Positions 11,621 through 24,694 of a stretch of 64,000 bases of DNA are shown piece after piece. Source of the stretch: Sphagnum magellanicum (lineage: Eukaryota > Streptophyta > Sphagnopsida > Sphagnales > Sphagnaceae). How positions within the stretch are numbered: the first letter of the stretch is position 1; the number at the start of each line of letters is the position of its first letter. Both the position numbers and the translations under genes were made by a program. Where the stretch lies: contig CM038910.1 in NCBI GenBank assembly GCA_021904315.1, positions 12,896,001-12,960,000 of the forward strand, read 5' to 3'. The notes under the pieces are model-generated. The model saw only the letters and a program-made list of their open reading frames with translations. It had not been told where the DNA came from and made no database searches.

Positions 11621-12890
11621 AAAACCTTGTAGGGGGCAAGTTTATGATGCATAAGTCCATCGATGGGAAGCATTGAGCTTGCACCACAACCTGCAACAAC
11701 ACCAACACAAATTGAAGTCATATCCCTTAATCGCTAGTTGCAGCCAAAGCAAAAGGACAACATTGGACTTCAATGCCCACAACTACCAAAATAGTCCTCC
11801 CCTAAGAACAAGTGGAAAATAGGGGTGAAAAAAAAATTTGAATGTGAATGGTGTTGTATGAAAAAAGCTATAAGACCATATGACATTTTTAGGGGATGAA
11901 GAAAATACTTGTACTTCTAGCAAAGGGCCATCTAATAAGTCACAACCCAATGATCAAACCGTTGAAAGTCCTATAAAAAAAATTAAAGAAAAAATCACAA
12001 GATAAGACCCCAATTGTGCAAAAAAATTATGTGTTTACAAAAACCAAAGTTGCTGATAATAAGCCCAAGGGTACAAAACAAGGTCAAGGGAAACCCAAGT
12101 GATAATCCAAAGGTATAATAATCAATTCTAAACCCAAGTTTTCTATGTATTCAAATCTTTGGAATTGTATGTAATCTGGGGTTGTACCATGAAATCATAA
12201 ACTGGAGTTTGATTGCATTTCTTTGTAGCGTATGTTACTTGATAAACCACAAGTGCTAATGTCTGGAATTATCATAAATAAGGACCACATGGAAATGTGC
12301 ATTTAAGAGCTGTGTAGTCAAGATTTGTACAATTGGAATGGCCTAGTTGAATATGTAACTTAGAGATATATATTTCACTCCTATTCCTAACTTGAAACTC
12401 AAGTTACAAGTCTTGAATGTAGTACCTGAAACAATGATTTATAGTTTCGAGGAACATATGTGGGGGATTTTGATTTTTTCCATCTTGAAAACCAATGGAA
12501 TACTATGTAATAGTCTAGTCAAGTATGGTACATTCACAAAGATTATTATGTTTCTCAAGGGGTTTGGACCTTCATATCCAAGTTGTAAGACATCAATGGT
12601 ATTTTGCTAAAAGAAATTGATAGTGTGTGTCAATTATGTTATGGTAAAACTTCATGTTTTCTTGTGATGTAGCAGAGTTGATAACTTTGTAAAATCTTGC
12701 TAGAGTATGTGTGAAGTTCATTTTGCAAATATTTACATAAATGTGTGATTGCTTTTATATAAATACACAATTTTCATTTGATTGATCTTATTCAAACACA
12801 TTGGGTGTATGTTGGTGGTTCTTAAGGGTGTTTTCTATTCCCTTTAGTTTTACATGCTTTCTTCCATTTTCTAATTTTGGTTTACTAAAA
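11621..12890. other. AT-rich intergenic DNA
   Basis: One + strand stretch (about 11990-12140) is Lys-rich when read through stops, but no family is recognised. Otherwise nothing is seen. Confidence 0.3.
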
Positions 12891-12899
12891 TTATCAACA

Positions 12900-13098
12900 A
12901 GTTTTTCCAAATGTGAGACATCAAAACACATGAAATATTGAAGTCTCTTGTTTATTCATCAAGAACAAACTATTATTACATTCCAAAAACAGAGTGGAAA
13001 AGCTTCAAAAGAAAATCCAAGTAAACTAGTTCAAAATTCAAAAACTTTCCAGTCGGTTTAACTAGTTACCAAATACATATTAAAAAATTGGGTTAACA
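12900..13098 (-). repeat. Inner part of 3' LTR of gypsy element 2
   Basis: On the - strand it begins TGTTAACCC directly after a polypurine tract. It contains an AATAAA signal (+ strand 12951-12956). The outer end (low coordinate) could not be fixed, and the matching 5' LTR is absent because the element is truncated. Confidence 0.45.
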
Positions 13099-13100
13099 TT

Positions 13101-13116
13101 ACCCCTCCCCCCTTTA
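13101..13116 (-). promoter_or_regulatory. Polypurine tract of gypsy element 2
   Basis: - strand AAAGGGGGGAGGGGT lies 2 bp before a TG LTR start and just downstream of the last coding-like part of the element. This is the expected plus-strand primer position. Confidence 0.6.
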
Positions 13117-13119
13117 AAA

Positions 13120-15720
13120 CCAGATTTCGTCCTTGAAATCAATCACCTAGAACTACATGTTTAACACCTGCAAGTAAATCATCAACATGTTCACATGTGG
13201 TATCAATAGGTTTAGCTAAAGGAACCGATTGAAGCCTTGGTCTCTCTATAATAAGTGTGTCCTTTAGTAGTATATCTAGAGTCTTAAAAACTTCAAAGGC
13301 ATGGGTAATATTGTCAATCAAACTAACCTTTGTGCCTATTCCAATCTATGGTATAACTAATGGTATGGTTTTTGGGGTGACAAGTTTTTCCAAGGCTTCT
13401 ACTACAAGAAACAATGGCCAACTCTACTCCTCTTCTGATGGGTTCATATTCTTCAGTAATAGTGACAACAAGTTCATTTCGATAACTTGTAGCTACAATT
13501 ATTGCTTGCACATGTGAACTTTTTTGGAAAACATTAATAGGTATTTTAACCAGTTTGCCAATAAGTCGGTCATACTTATAGCCTTCAAAATGCAACCGAT
13601 GTGCAACTAGTTCATTCAAGTAGGCTTCTTCATTTGCATGAACAATCTCTATACTATCTTGGATCTGTTCTTCTATAATCTCCTATACAATTTGCCACCA
13701 TTCCTTCCATTTTGGGTTTTTATCAACCAATGTTTGGTTTTGTACCTTAAGCAAGGCATTGTCCAAAAGCAATTCTTCAAACTCCTTCAACTAGTTATCC
13801 ATGTAAGTGGTTTGAAAAACTTTACCCAACACTTTGCGAAAGTGTCTCCAATTTGCCTTTCAATTCTTGGATATGTACCCGAAGTTCATGGGTACGATTC
13901 TCCATGTCAATGTTGACTTTCGTCAATTGTTCCTTTTATTACAAATAGGTATTCTCTAGCCCCAACAAAGTCTTTTCCCATGGTACACTAATGGCCTCCA
14001 TCTTGCCATAGTCCCTTATTAATCAGTCAAGATCAGTCTACATAGTCTATTTGAAATTAAATTCACTTTGATCCTCCATGAATTGGTCACTTTCCATCCT
14101 TATTAATTCGTCATCTTGTTATGTAGTGACATCAATTTCCGTGTCCTCATCACCTCCCTCCATAACCACAATTTGCTGATGGGTGCGAAGTTTCTTCTTC
14201 GGTGGTGAACTGGTTCGTTCTAAACTCAACCAGTCCTTGGGTTTTGATGGTCCAATTTGTATCTTCATCCATTGTAATTGCCAAACTAGTTGTGGTGAGA
14301 TGTTAGCTGAATGCACTGATTGTTGTTCATTAATGAATTACTCCTTGGTCATAATATTAGGAAAGGGTTTTCTAGATTACTTCGTAGCAATCTTCTTCTC
14401 CTCTTTCCCCTAAACTGGTTGTGGTTTTGGATAATCAACAAATGTATCCTCTTCTAACAAAGGAAACTAGTATTGTAAATGGACTTTTATTATAGGTCCA
14501 AAGTAATAGGTTGTTGCCTTCCTATCAGGTGCTACTAACCCTATTGCAATATGCTTTTGGTGTTTAGTACACTAGGCAAGTTTTATTGACATTTGTGTCA
14601 ACTTAATGGAACACCAATTGATCTTTTTCCCTTGTTTGCCAAATTTAGAATGATGGCAATATGGTTGTTGAAATATACTAACCTTTCTCATTGGTAAATC
14701 ATTTGCAGAATTATTGTAAACCTGGCATGGTATTCCTCCATCTAGATGACGCTCCACTATTCTTTGTTGACAAATGCATATGGTCCAACTATGTTTTTAA
14801 GAACAACTTGAGCCTCTTTGACTAATGCATGTATTGCATCAACCACTCCTTCAACACTAATGCCAAATTGCTAAATGATTAACTTTTGGTCAACGGTGAT
14901 TTTCTCACCATAAACAACCCAATTGCGTCCATCCTCTATGGATTCCTATGTGTGTAATAATTCCTCCAATAGGTTTGATCGTGGAACTATCCAGTGAATA
15001 GCAAACAAGCCACCCAAATTGGCTCGCTTTGCCCACTGTCATTCTTTGGATCCCATCTGGATCCAATGAAACAATTTTTGAATTTCCTTCACTTCAACAA
15101 GTGTTCACTTCTAAGTTACTTTGGTAGGTGAATTGCCCTCCTCCACCTATCCCTTCCCCTTGTGCCTCATCACGTACTTGGATCAGGCCTTGGTAGGTGT
15201 AGCAACAAATATGTTAAGAGAATCAACTTTTACATCAAAAAATCCTCCTTCAACTAATATTAATGAAAAATTTGTTGGTTATTCAACTTCAATAGGTCAC
15301 TCAACTTTTTCTTATTTTTTTGTAGCTCTTCTTTCAACCTATTTTTCCTCCTCATAATCATTAATTATGACAAATGTAGGTGCAGGAGGTGAAAATTATT
15401 TTCAAAGACCTTGCAATATTTCTTCAAGTCCTTTTCCCAAAGTGGCAGCACGGTTTTAATGCTTCAAAAATTTCACTTTCTACATCTCTTTCTTCCCCAA
15501 AACTCTCACTATTTTTTCGAAATTCAAAAGGCACCTTGATGCAAGTGGTTCAATGTAAATTGCTCTTGTTGCTCTAAAAGCTTCCTCCCTAACTTTTTGT
15601 AGTTCATTTTGTTATGCCTTTTTCTCTCCTCTTTCTCTTCTCAACTCTACTTCCCTCTTGTTTGCTCTTTCCTTCAACTGATCCAAGTCACTCATTGCCT
15701 CATTTTGGTGTAGCAAAAAA
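13120..15720 (-). pseudogene. Extra coding region downstream of integrase, element 2
   Basis: I do not recognise a known family. On the - strand, read through stops, it starts near 15695 with a charged coiled-coil-like piece (MSDLDQLKERANKREVELRR). It continues with WAKRANLGGLFAIHW at 15035-14991 and VEGVVDAIHALVKEA after it. A run MERHLDGGIPCQVYNN lies at 14757, and SPKPKD-type basic and SPPKKKL runs near 14200. A second heptad-like stretch is near 13870, and the final open piece is 13619-13139. The 15-residue W..W block and its upstream F-WI...KE match element 3 at 54697-54653. Its place between integrase and the polypurine tract says it is a 3' ORF of the retroelement. Its function is unknown. 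Confidence 0.5.
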
Positions 15721-16239
15721 TATAAAACAATCCAGAATGAAAAAATGAAAGGACATTCCAAGGGGCACATTGGTTTCTTGTACTATAGCTTTAAAGTGAA
15801 AAGTGTCGACGCTTGGAGAATAATGAAAATTTTAGGGCATACTTGTTGTAAGAAGTTGACACCTGTAATTAAATTTATTGAAATTTCATTGCTTTGTGTG
15901 GAATGAAGGCTAACAAATTGGTTCCCAACTAGTTGCCTTGTCAATAGGTCACTAGTATCCATTTGAACCAATTATGGTTCAGATAAATCATTATCCATTA
16001 TTCTTTCAGTCAAGTTGTCTGTTGTCAAACCTCTAATGTTAGATTGAATTGGTTCTTTAAAAAAAATTACCAAAATGGGTTATTTCAACCGGTTCTTCAT
16101 TTGATAGGTTATCAAAATGGGTTTCCTCAACCTATTGTTTGGTGGATAGGTTGTTAGAATGACTTAGCTCCACTAGTTTTTTTGGTAAAAAATCACTAGG
16201 CTTAGTTAATATAGGTTGGAATGTTTGATCATCCATAAA

Positions 16240-17300
16240 CCTATAGGGTTTCAACTTGTTAATGTTAACTAGTACCAGATTAAGATCGAATTTATTGATA
16301 GTCACTAATATTACTATATGTTTAATAAAAAATATTGGATCCTATATGGTCCAAACCATTGTCTTTAAAACTTAGGGGTATGTGCTTTGACAACTCTTGG
16401 AAACCAAAAAACATAATCTCCGAACTGGTATTTTCTCTTAATGTATCAGTTCTGAAACCATAACGACTGATTCCATTAGTCAGAAGCTATCAAGTCTTGT
16501 GTTACTAACTAGTTCTCTTGCAATTTTTCTAGTTTTGACGAGTGACTAGTTAAAACTCTAACAAGTTTTGGATCGTAGGTCTGCCCTAGCTTGGATGGTA
16601 ACATGTACTTTGTAGGTAGTAATGGGTGTAATTTGTAAACAAATTGAAATAGAGTGTGACCAATTCCAACCTTAAAAACAATTCTATAAGAAAATAAAAC
16701 TGTGGACATGTGTTCATCCTAGTCATTCCTATTATCATTCACCAGTTTTGTGAACAATGTACCAAAAACTTTGTCAATAAACTCAGCTTGTCCATTCCCT
16801 TGTGGATAATAAACAATAGAGCTAATATGTCTCAAGATAAAATGATTGATTAAATAATGAATAACATCGTTAATGAAATGGGTACCTTGATTTGTTGCAA
16901 TGGTAAGTGGATAGCCAAATTGAGTGAAAATATGGTCATATAATAACTTTGTAATAACAATAGTTATAGTGGTGTGTAAAGCTTTAGCCTCCACCCACTT
17001 GGTAGCATAATCAATGACAATTAAATTGTACCGATTTCCAAAGTAATGATTCGTTGGTTTAATATGTTTGATAAAATCTAGCCCCATTTTTGGAAAGGTT
17101 CTTAGGCAGAGTAGTAATTAATTTTGTTGTATTTTGAATTAATAGGTTACCTGTTTGTTGGCACAAATCACATATTCGATAGAATTCATGAACATCTCTA
17201 TTCATGGTTGGCCACTAATAATCGGCATCAAGGATCTTCCTCACCATGATGTCTAAAGAAAAATGTCCTCCACTAACTCCACTATGTAACTCTTATAATA
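16240..17300 (-). pseudogene. Integrase of gypsy element 2
   Basis: The - strand reading starts with a zinc-binding HHCC region (..GGHF near 17265 and ICDLCQQ near 17160). It runs into the core in 17087-16719: IVIDYATKWVEA holds the first Asp, ATNQGTHFIND has Asn where the second catalytic Asp is expected, and YYPQGNGQAEF keeps the Glu. A C-terminal part follows (16709-16509, then LVNINKLKPYRFM near 16260). The Asp-to-Asn change alone should kill strand transfer, and stops are also present. Confidence 0.8.
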
Positions 17301-17639
17301 TAGTTGGCACTTGTTCAAGTTTGCAAAACACAACAAAACTTATTATCTTGTCCAAATTTGTAAAGTAATTTATTTTGTAACACAAACGGTTTAACTCTCT
17401 AAACTAAATATTGTCTTTGTGAAGTTGTGAATCTCTCTAGCGTTTTTCCTTTTAACAAGTAGTCATAAACACTTTGTAACCACTTTAGTTATAAAGTGAA
17501 CATTGAACATCAGTGGTTTGATCAAGTACACCAATTGGTTCTGCTTGATTGGGAAATCTATTTAATTCATCTGCCATCAAATGGGATCTACCAGGTTTAT
17601 AAACAATTTTGAAGTACTCCAAGAATAATAATAATCGCC

Positions 17640-18590
17640 TAACTATCCCACTAAAAACTTATGGCTTATTAACTAAGTACACAAGGGCCATGTGGTCAAC
17701 ATAAAATACAAACCATTTACCCAATAAGTAATGTCTAAATTTGTGTAAAACATAACCATATCTAGGGTTTCCCTTTTAGTGGTAGTATAGTTTCTCTCAA
17801 CTGAGCTTAACAATTTGGAAGCATACACAATCAGTTGATCAAACTTACCAGTTGGGTTCTGTGCAAATATGGCTCCTATTGCTAATTGAGATGCATCTAT
17901 ATGAACGTGAAACTCAAGCTCCCAGTTTGGACTGATCAAAATAAGGGCTTGTACATATTGATTTTTAATCTCCTTCTAAGCATTTTGGCATTCTTCAATC
18001 CATTCAAAGGCTTCAAACTTTTTGAATAGCTTAGTGATAGGCAACATGATTAAAGCAAAAATTTTAATGAAACACCTATAAAACTGGGCCATCATGTTAA
18101 AAACTTAGATCTCCTTGGGGGTAGTAGCTACTAGCATGTTTATTAAGGCTTCAACTTTCTTAGGATCCATGACTTTGCCTTCTTTGGACACTATGAAACC
18201 TAAAATGGTTCCTAAAAACACCATGAATGCACACTTGTCTAGGTTCAAACTAATGTTGAATTTTTTGCACTTAAGAAAACATTTTTTCAACTTTTCGAGG
18301 TGAGTTGACAAGTCACTAAAAATTGTAAAGTCATCAAGAATAATCTTCATGAATACATCAATGTATTCATGAAAAAATATAATTATTGCCCTTTGATAAG
18401 TGGGTGGGTCCATTTTTGACACCAAATGGCATCACAACCCACACAAAAGCCCCCTAGTTTGTCGCAAAGGCGGTTTTGTGGTAAGAACAAATCTAAAAAA
18501 TACTTGGCATATATATCTAATGAACACACCTCATGAACTCTTGCCACATGGCATGTATTCCAAAAATGAAATATTGTATTATCATTAAAC
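17640..18590 (-). pseudogene. Partial reverse transcriptase and RNase H, element 2
   Basis: The RT part begins mid-domain near 18540 (KTAFATN). It passes VVMPFGVKNGP near 18430 and the active-site block IILDDFTIFSD in 18425-18105, where the Asp pair is intact. RNase H is in 17939-17673: HVHIDASQLAIGAIFAQNP and the YASKLLSSVERNY piece. The 5' half of RT is absent. Shifts separate the open pieces. Confidence 0.8.
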
Positions 18591-18599
18591 ACATTATCA

Positions 18600-21500
18600 A
18601 TGAACCCTTTGACAAATTAATGAAGGAAAATTCATTGAAGTTAATGTCACAAGTCATGAAGTGTTACAACTACTAGTCAATTTCATTGCCATGTGACATG
18701 CCACATGAGCAGCACACAACCATAAGTTGGTATTATGCACCAAAAGTTGCAAGAATCAATGGAATTTTGTTATATTACCTAATTTTGGATGATTAAAAAT
18801 ACATTAAAAATATATATTTGATATTTTGATATTTGTGTAAAAACTATCAAGTCATGATATCAACTATAGTTGCAAAACCATAATGCCATGTGGCATCACA
18901 ATGTCCTTTGTAATTACGCAGTCATTAACTGAACTTGTAATTGCAATTGTAATCGAAAAAACAATAGTCGTTGTTAACCGGTTATAAAACCCCAGATGTG
19001 TTGTTGTGTACATGAGGCTCACATTGAACCCTAAAAAATAGGGCCCTTATCCTAATCCTTTCCTAGAAATCTCCTAAATGATTGGGTGCATTACCCCCAA
19101 CCATTTCATTAACTCGGGCTATTTAATCCCAATAACTTCACCCTTTGGGTCAAGGATGGTGAGTCTATGACTAGTAACTATTAGTTACTAAGAGGCCTAT
19201 GGAACTAACTAATCTAGAGATTTTTACACATTAACAAAGATGCATCACCATATTTTTGTTTAATTCCCTTAGTTTTTTGTGGCATGACCTATTTAGTTAG
19301 CCATATGATGTTGAATCAATGGTGTGGAGAAATATTTTGAGATGTCCTTATTGAACCTGAGAATCACCAATGTTTTTCCACCATGTTTAGCTTAATGTGT
19401 TTCAACAATTGAAACACACTCACCAATGTGGGTTGTGCAAGCCAAAGTAACATAACATTTCACATGCATCATTTGAGCTCATTATTCAAAATTCCATACC
19501 AAAATTGGACTAGTTATGTTTCAATGACCTCTTATGTCATAATGATTAACCTTTTCATTCATGCATATACCTCTTACAAGTTCTCATGCAATTTATGTTG
19601 AAACTCTTATAAACTTTGTACCTTTCCTATTTAGACTCCTTGGTAATTCCTTTGTAACTTTTGAGAGAACTCAAAAAAGAAGTTGAATCCTAGCATAAAA
19701 CCCTACCCATTAATGGAAGGCCAACACAACCACTTTTGGTGGTTGCATCTTCTCGCTTCCACTACTCAAATTATTATAAAACATTGTCATGACTGTACAT
19801 AAAATTGTGGTGGCACTTGGGGTCACCATATCTTTAGCAATGGAAACATAATTAAATGATTATTTTATTCACCACTCTTCAATTTGAACTTCATAGGCAT
19901 GCTTAAACTATGGTAATCATCCATCAATGACCTCTCCAAATGCTGGAATGATCCCTTCCATGATATGAAAGGTGTGAACAATTGTGAATTGCACATTTGT
20001 TATAATATATACCATCATAGATGTCAAATTCTTGGATCAAGCCAATTGCCACCCAACACCAATGAAGCCTTTTGGTGGCTTCATAAAATTCATCCATGTC
20101 CCACCACAATGGTGGAACAATTTGTAACTATATAGTAGTAAAATCCAAATTTGAATCTAATTAAAAATTTCATTTTGATAACAATGATGATGATGGTGTT
20201 GGTGGATGATGAATCGAACCCCCCACCTTGTAAACCCACTAGTACCATTTGCACTTAAAGTGTGTTTCTTTGTTTTCAAATTGCACAACAATTTCATGGT
20301 GACTTTATCATTAACCTTAAGTTCCAAAACCTAATTCCTAATGGATGTTAAACATGTCAACTTTATGTAATTTTAATTCAAGGACCTACACCCACCAAAA
20401 ACATTTCATTGAGCCAAACAAATTTGGGGCTTAGTGCGAACACAACAATTGTGGTTTACTAGTCATCAACCCAATCTCACTATCACAACCAAACAATGGA
20501 GTTGGTTTGGTCATCATTTTTGAATGTAACCCACAATAACACCAACCTTTTTTTAGCCTGACCCTCTTAAACCATAATCATTATGTAGGGGTAAAAAATA
20601 AATTAAATAGGACAAATACATAATGGTTAGAATTGGTGGGTAGCCTTATCCCATGCCCAACCATTAACCACATTAATTGTAACTCCAAGGCTCATTGTGA
20701 TAGTTAGCACATGTGGGACAACTCATTGCCTTTCACCTTGGGTTTCCCATTATGAAATATACACAAGTTTCCATAGATCAACCTATAATCATGTGCTTGC
20801 TTTCTAAGTTGTAAGCCAATGGCACACAACTCAATAAACCCCCCTACTTCTTGAAAATAAATATCACCCAACCAACATAATGACAAGAAACTTGCCCATA
20901 ATCCAACAACATAAAGTGGGAATGAACTTTTTATACAACACAACTTCCAACCTTTGTAATTCATGTTTAGAAATTATGATGTACATTCAAAAGTTGACAC
21001 ACAACTCTCCCTATTTGTTGATGGTGGGCGACTCCACCACATGTGGGTTATAAGAATTGATGATTATTGGCACAAGCACCATGTTGTTGAAAAATTGACC
21101 AAAATTGACCCCACACACACTACCTTTCATGCCCCATAGAAATCCCCCCCAAATATTTGTCTCCAAATAACTTGAATATTCTCATCCAAGTAGCCCCCTT
21201 TTCCAATAATCCAACGGTTGGGCAAATATGTGATCGATTGCAAAATTATGATAAAAGAAAATTGGTCTCTTAGGCTCTTCAACAACCCCATTGAGCTAAT
21301 GCAATTTTTTATATCCATCTAGTCCTAAGTAAAGTAGAAAAATGTAAAATTGATCAAGTTTATCAAATTGGACCCTAAACATCAACTAACTACAAACTAT
21401 CCCAATTTAATTAATAATTGGCCTACTTAAAATAACCATTAATCAGAACTAGGACAAGTTAAAAAGAAAATTGAATCTAAAACTATCTAACAATTGAAAA

Positions 21501-24500
21501 CCTAAAATTGTATTGGATGAACCTTTTAACATTTTGAAATAATGTAACCAAAACTAGAACTTGCTTATAATTTGATAAAAATTTGAAATTGAATTCAACC
21601 CAAGGTTTTTAAATTTTCAAATATCCCAATTGCACTTGGAACTATTTTTTATGGTGGATGTAGAATTGGAATGAAAGGTTACATTGAAAAATGAAAAATC
21701 ATCTAAAATTAGTTTGGTCCCTTTAAATGAACAATTGACTCCCAAAATGGAATTGAAACTTGGAGGGAGTGCAAGAGAATGTAAACACATTTTCAAATGA
21801 AAGGCAAGTTTTTGAAAATCAAAGGGAAATAATCCTAGAACTTTTAATTGATCGAAAATTTCAAGGTGTTTTGAATAATTTTAAAAAAAAAGTTATTTCC
21901 CATTTCAAGAGTGAGTCATGCACTGAAGTTAAGGTTGTGACTAGTGTTGGTAGGTTCTTGAATTTTTGTAGGTTTAGGTTAGGTTACAAGTTCAAGTTTT
22001 AAGCTCTTTAGACTAGAGGTTCCAAGTTTTATTGGAACCACCATTGGAACCTAATTGGAAAATCAACTTATTTTCAAAATTGAATTAGAACTTAAATGGG
22101 GTGTTGTCCTATTTAAAAATGGTTTAGGTTCGCTGGGTACATAAGTAAAATTTTATTGCAAAATAATAAATTTGGCCCTACATTTGAGACAAATTATTTC
22201 ATTTGATTGGTTTGTACACAATTAATATTATATTATCTTTATCTTGGAATGTGTGTACTAGTTGAACAAATTAATTACACTTTTTTTTCTGTTGGATTTA
22301 GTTATGTGTAATTGAGATGGAACCATACTTTGTCTTTAATTAAATTGGGTCTAAATTCTCTACTAGAATTGAAGATTTTTAAAATCCAAAAAACTAGACT
22401 CGAGGTTAGCTTGGAGGTTTTATCTAAAGCAAAAAATGGGTTAAAACGAAGACCGAAGGTTCCTTTTGAAATTAGGACCAAGACAATAGAACCAATGACA
22501 AATACGCAATATTTTGGATGAAATGCAACCTTTAAGTAATGTGAAATTGAATTTGAAACCAAAAATGTGCACTTGAAAATATTATTTCCAAAAGGGCCTT
22601 ATAAAGAAAATGGTGACTTTTGATTGGCAAGCAACAATAATTGGCCCATGTGGTTTCAAATGGTCTCCCACTTTAAAATGTGCAAATTTTCATGTTATGG
22701 GTGGGGATGGGGAAATGAAATGAATGATACTCTATGTTGGATGTCATAAACAATAATAAGTGCCCAAATGGGGGTATGGGTAGAGATGTTCCAACAAATT
22801 ATAATTAAACTTATTATAAAGCCAATTGAAAAGAAGCAATGTCTCAACTACATCCCCCTCCCATTCATCACCATCATCCTTCAATTATCAGCAATCAGCG
22901 GGACTTAAAACTAGAAACCCTTGAATTTCCATACAAAAATAAAATAAAATAAAAATCTTGATCAATGAACAAAGTGTAAAAAGTCTGATCCATTTTTTAC
23001 AAAATCTAAAGAAATAAAGAACGTGTGCAATGCGTACTGAATCCAAATGAAATGAAATCATAAGCATGTCCATCCCATTCATGTAGCACACACGTGTATG
23101 ATGTCATAGTTGCATGTATTAATGCTCATATTTGGGCCCTTCAAGTTTGAGAAAGAAATGCTCCCATTTCAATAGTACTACTTAAAGTCCTTTTGGAATT
23201 GTGAGATGATGGAAATTTTTGTTGCAATAGCTTTGATTTGGATCAGATCCCCCATTTGATTGGATCCTTATTTGATTGGATTTTCATGTAGCCTCGAGAT
23301 GATGGAGGCAGCTGAACATGAATACCAAAGAACATAAACATCATCGTACTAGATCTAAATCAACATCTTGCACAACATTGGCAGAATATTGAAAGAACAC
23401 CATGGACCCACTAAGTCCTTTTAAAAATTCAAGTTATTTAAAAAGAAAACTATTTGGATTATAACAATCCCTTTGCACAACCTTCAAGGGGTTGTGAGTT
23501 TCGACATTCTCCATAAAAAGCAAAGCATATACACAGAAGCTACCTCTTTTTGAAAAACAAAAAGGTTCAATTTTTTTTAAATGAATTTTTTTTCACTATA
23601 TGGTACAAATGGGATCACCATTTTAACAAAATCTTGAAATTCAAGTCAAAATGTGGCAAGGTTAAACTTTCATTATGTTTTTGGGGGAGGGAGCAACCCA
23701 TTCATGTAGGGATGCTCTGTTATCACGCATTTAAAATGCGACACCTTTAGAATTGAACAGACATGCTGCCATCTGAAGTGTCTGCAACAAGGTCTGGTTC
23801 CAGCAATAGAGGCTGGCTGACCTAACCGCAAGCCTTGGTCCAGGCAACAAACACTCACACACATACACACCTCTTAAACCTATCCTATAAGCCCTCCTAG
23901 TTCCCCTACATCACCTAGGTAACTACTGGGGTATTTGAGCATCATAGGTCCTTAAATAGGTAGAGAATTGTAATCGGTTACTATGTAGGTCAGTAAGTAA
24001 GCAAGGCACTTCATGCCTCCTACTAGGTAGGTAGATGAATGGGAGTGGTTGGTACATAGCTAGTGATGGTGGTTAGCTATGATAATAGGAATTCAACAGA
24101 GTGTGTTTACTGTCCACATACCATCCATCCTGCATGGTGCTCTCATGGGTGCATGGTAGCTCTTTTTCTCCTTCACCGAAAAAGTTTCAAAGAAAATAAA
24201 AAAGAAGAAAAAAGGAACACATGTTTGTTTTTCTTTTATGGCAATGGCAGTGATCATGATAAATTGCAAAGAAATGAAAAAGAAAAACTTTGAAAGTGTT
24301 GTGTTACAGGCTTGAAATGTTAGAGAGAATGTCAAGAGTAAAAACCAAAAAGAAGATGGGGAGGGTCGATGAGAGGTTGTACCTAGGCCAGAAAGAAATG
24401 GGGGCCTTAAAATTATTTTAAAAATCATGTTGTTTGCTTTTCTTTGACTAGATTAAAAACCTAATCACCCTAATGATTGTTGGAATTGGGTTTCATCACA

Positions 24501-24679
24501 AAATGGGGAAATCCCTTCAACTGGTGCAGTCATGAAGGCACGGTCACTCAGGCCTTATCATAGCACACATTAACATCTAGTACACCGGCCTAGTGTCTTT
24601 AGAGATTTCCTATGATTTGTTTCCTTGTTGAGTTTGCCACAAACGAAACTTCACCAAACTTCTTCCTCAAGGTTAATAG
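18600..24679. other. Intergenic DNA, nothing firmly recognised
   Basis: Short open frames such as 20964-20704 and 20109-19924 on the - strand have no family I recognise and no splice support. No repeat ends were defined. It is probably old transposon debris. Confidence 0.3.
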
Positions 24680-24694
24680 CAGTGTTGGGCAGTT
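24680..24694 (+). repeat. CAGTGTTGGGCAGTT word, copy 1
   Basis: Fifteen bases identical to 29757-29771. CAGTG-type starts are usual for hAT terminal repeats, and both copies are followed by sequence rich in TTTTAAAA, GATTCT and CAGTTC. No matching opposite end was found. Confidence 0.4.

Larger units (their letters stand above)
13120..18590 (-). mobile_element. Gypsy element 2, 5'-truncated Ty3/gypsy relic
   Basis: On the - strand the order is partial reverse transcriptase (from 18590), RNase H, integrase, then about 3 kb of further coding-like sequence, a polypurine tract and a 3' LTR. The gag, protease and first half of RT are missing, and no 5' LTR is seen above 18.6 kb. Protein pieces resemble those of element 3, for example YYPQGNGQAEF against YYPQGNGQAKF, so the two belong to one lineage. 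Stops and frameshifts occur throughout. Confidence 0.8.

Noticed and set aside
11790-12140. Lys-rich coding-like stretch
   Set aside because: Needs several stops to be ignored and matches no motif that I know.
24093-24428. 111-codon - strand frame rich in Phe
   Set aside because: Produced by A-rich runs on the + strand; low complexity, no family.
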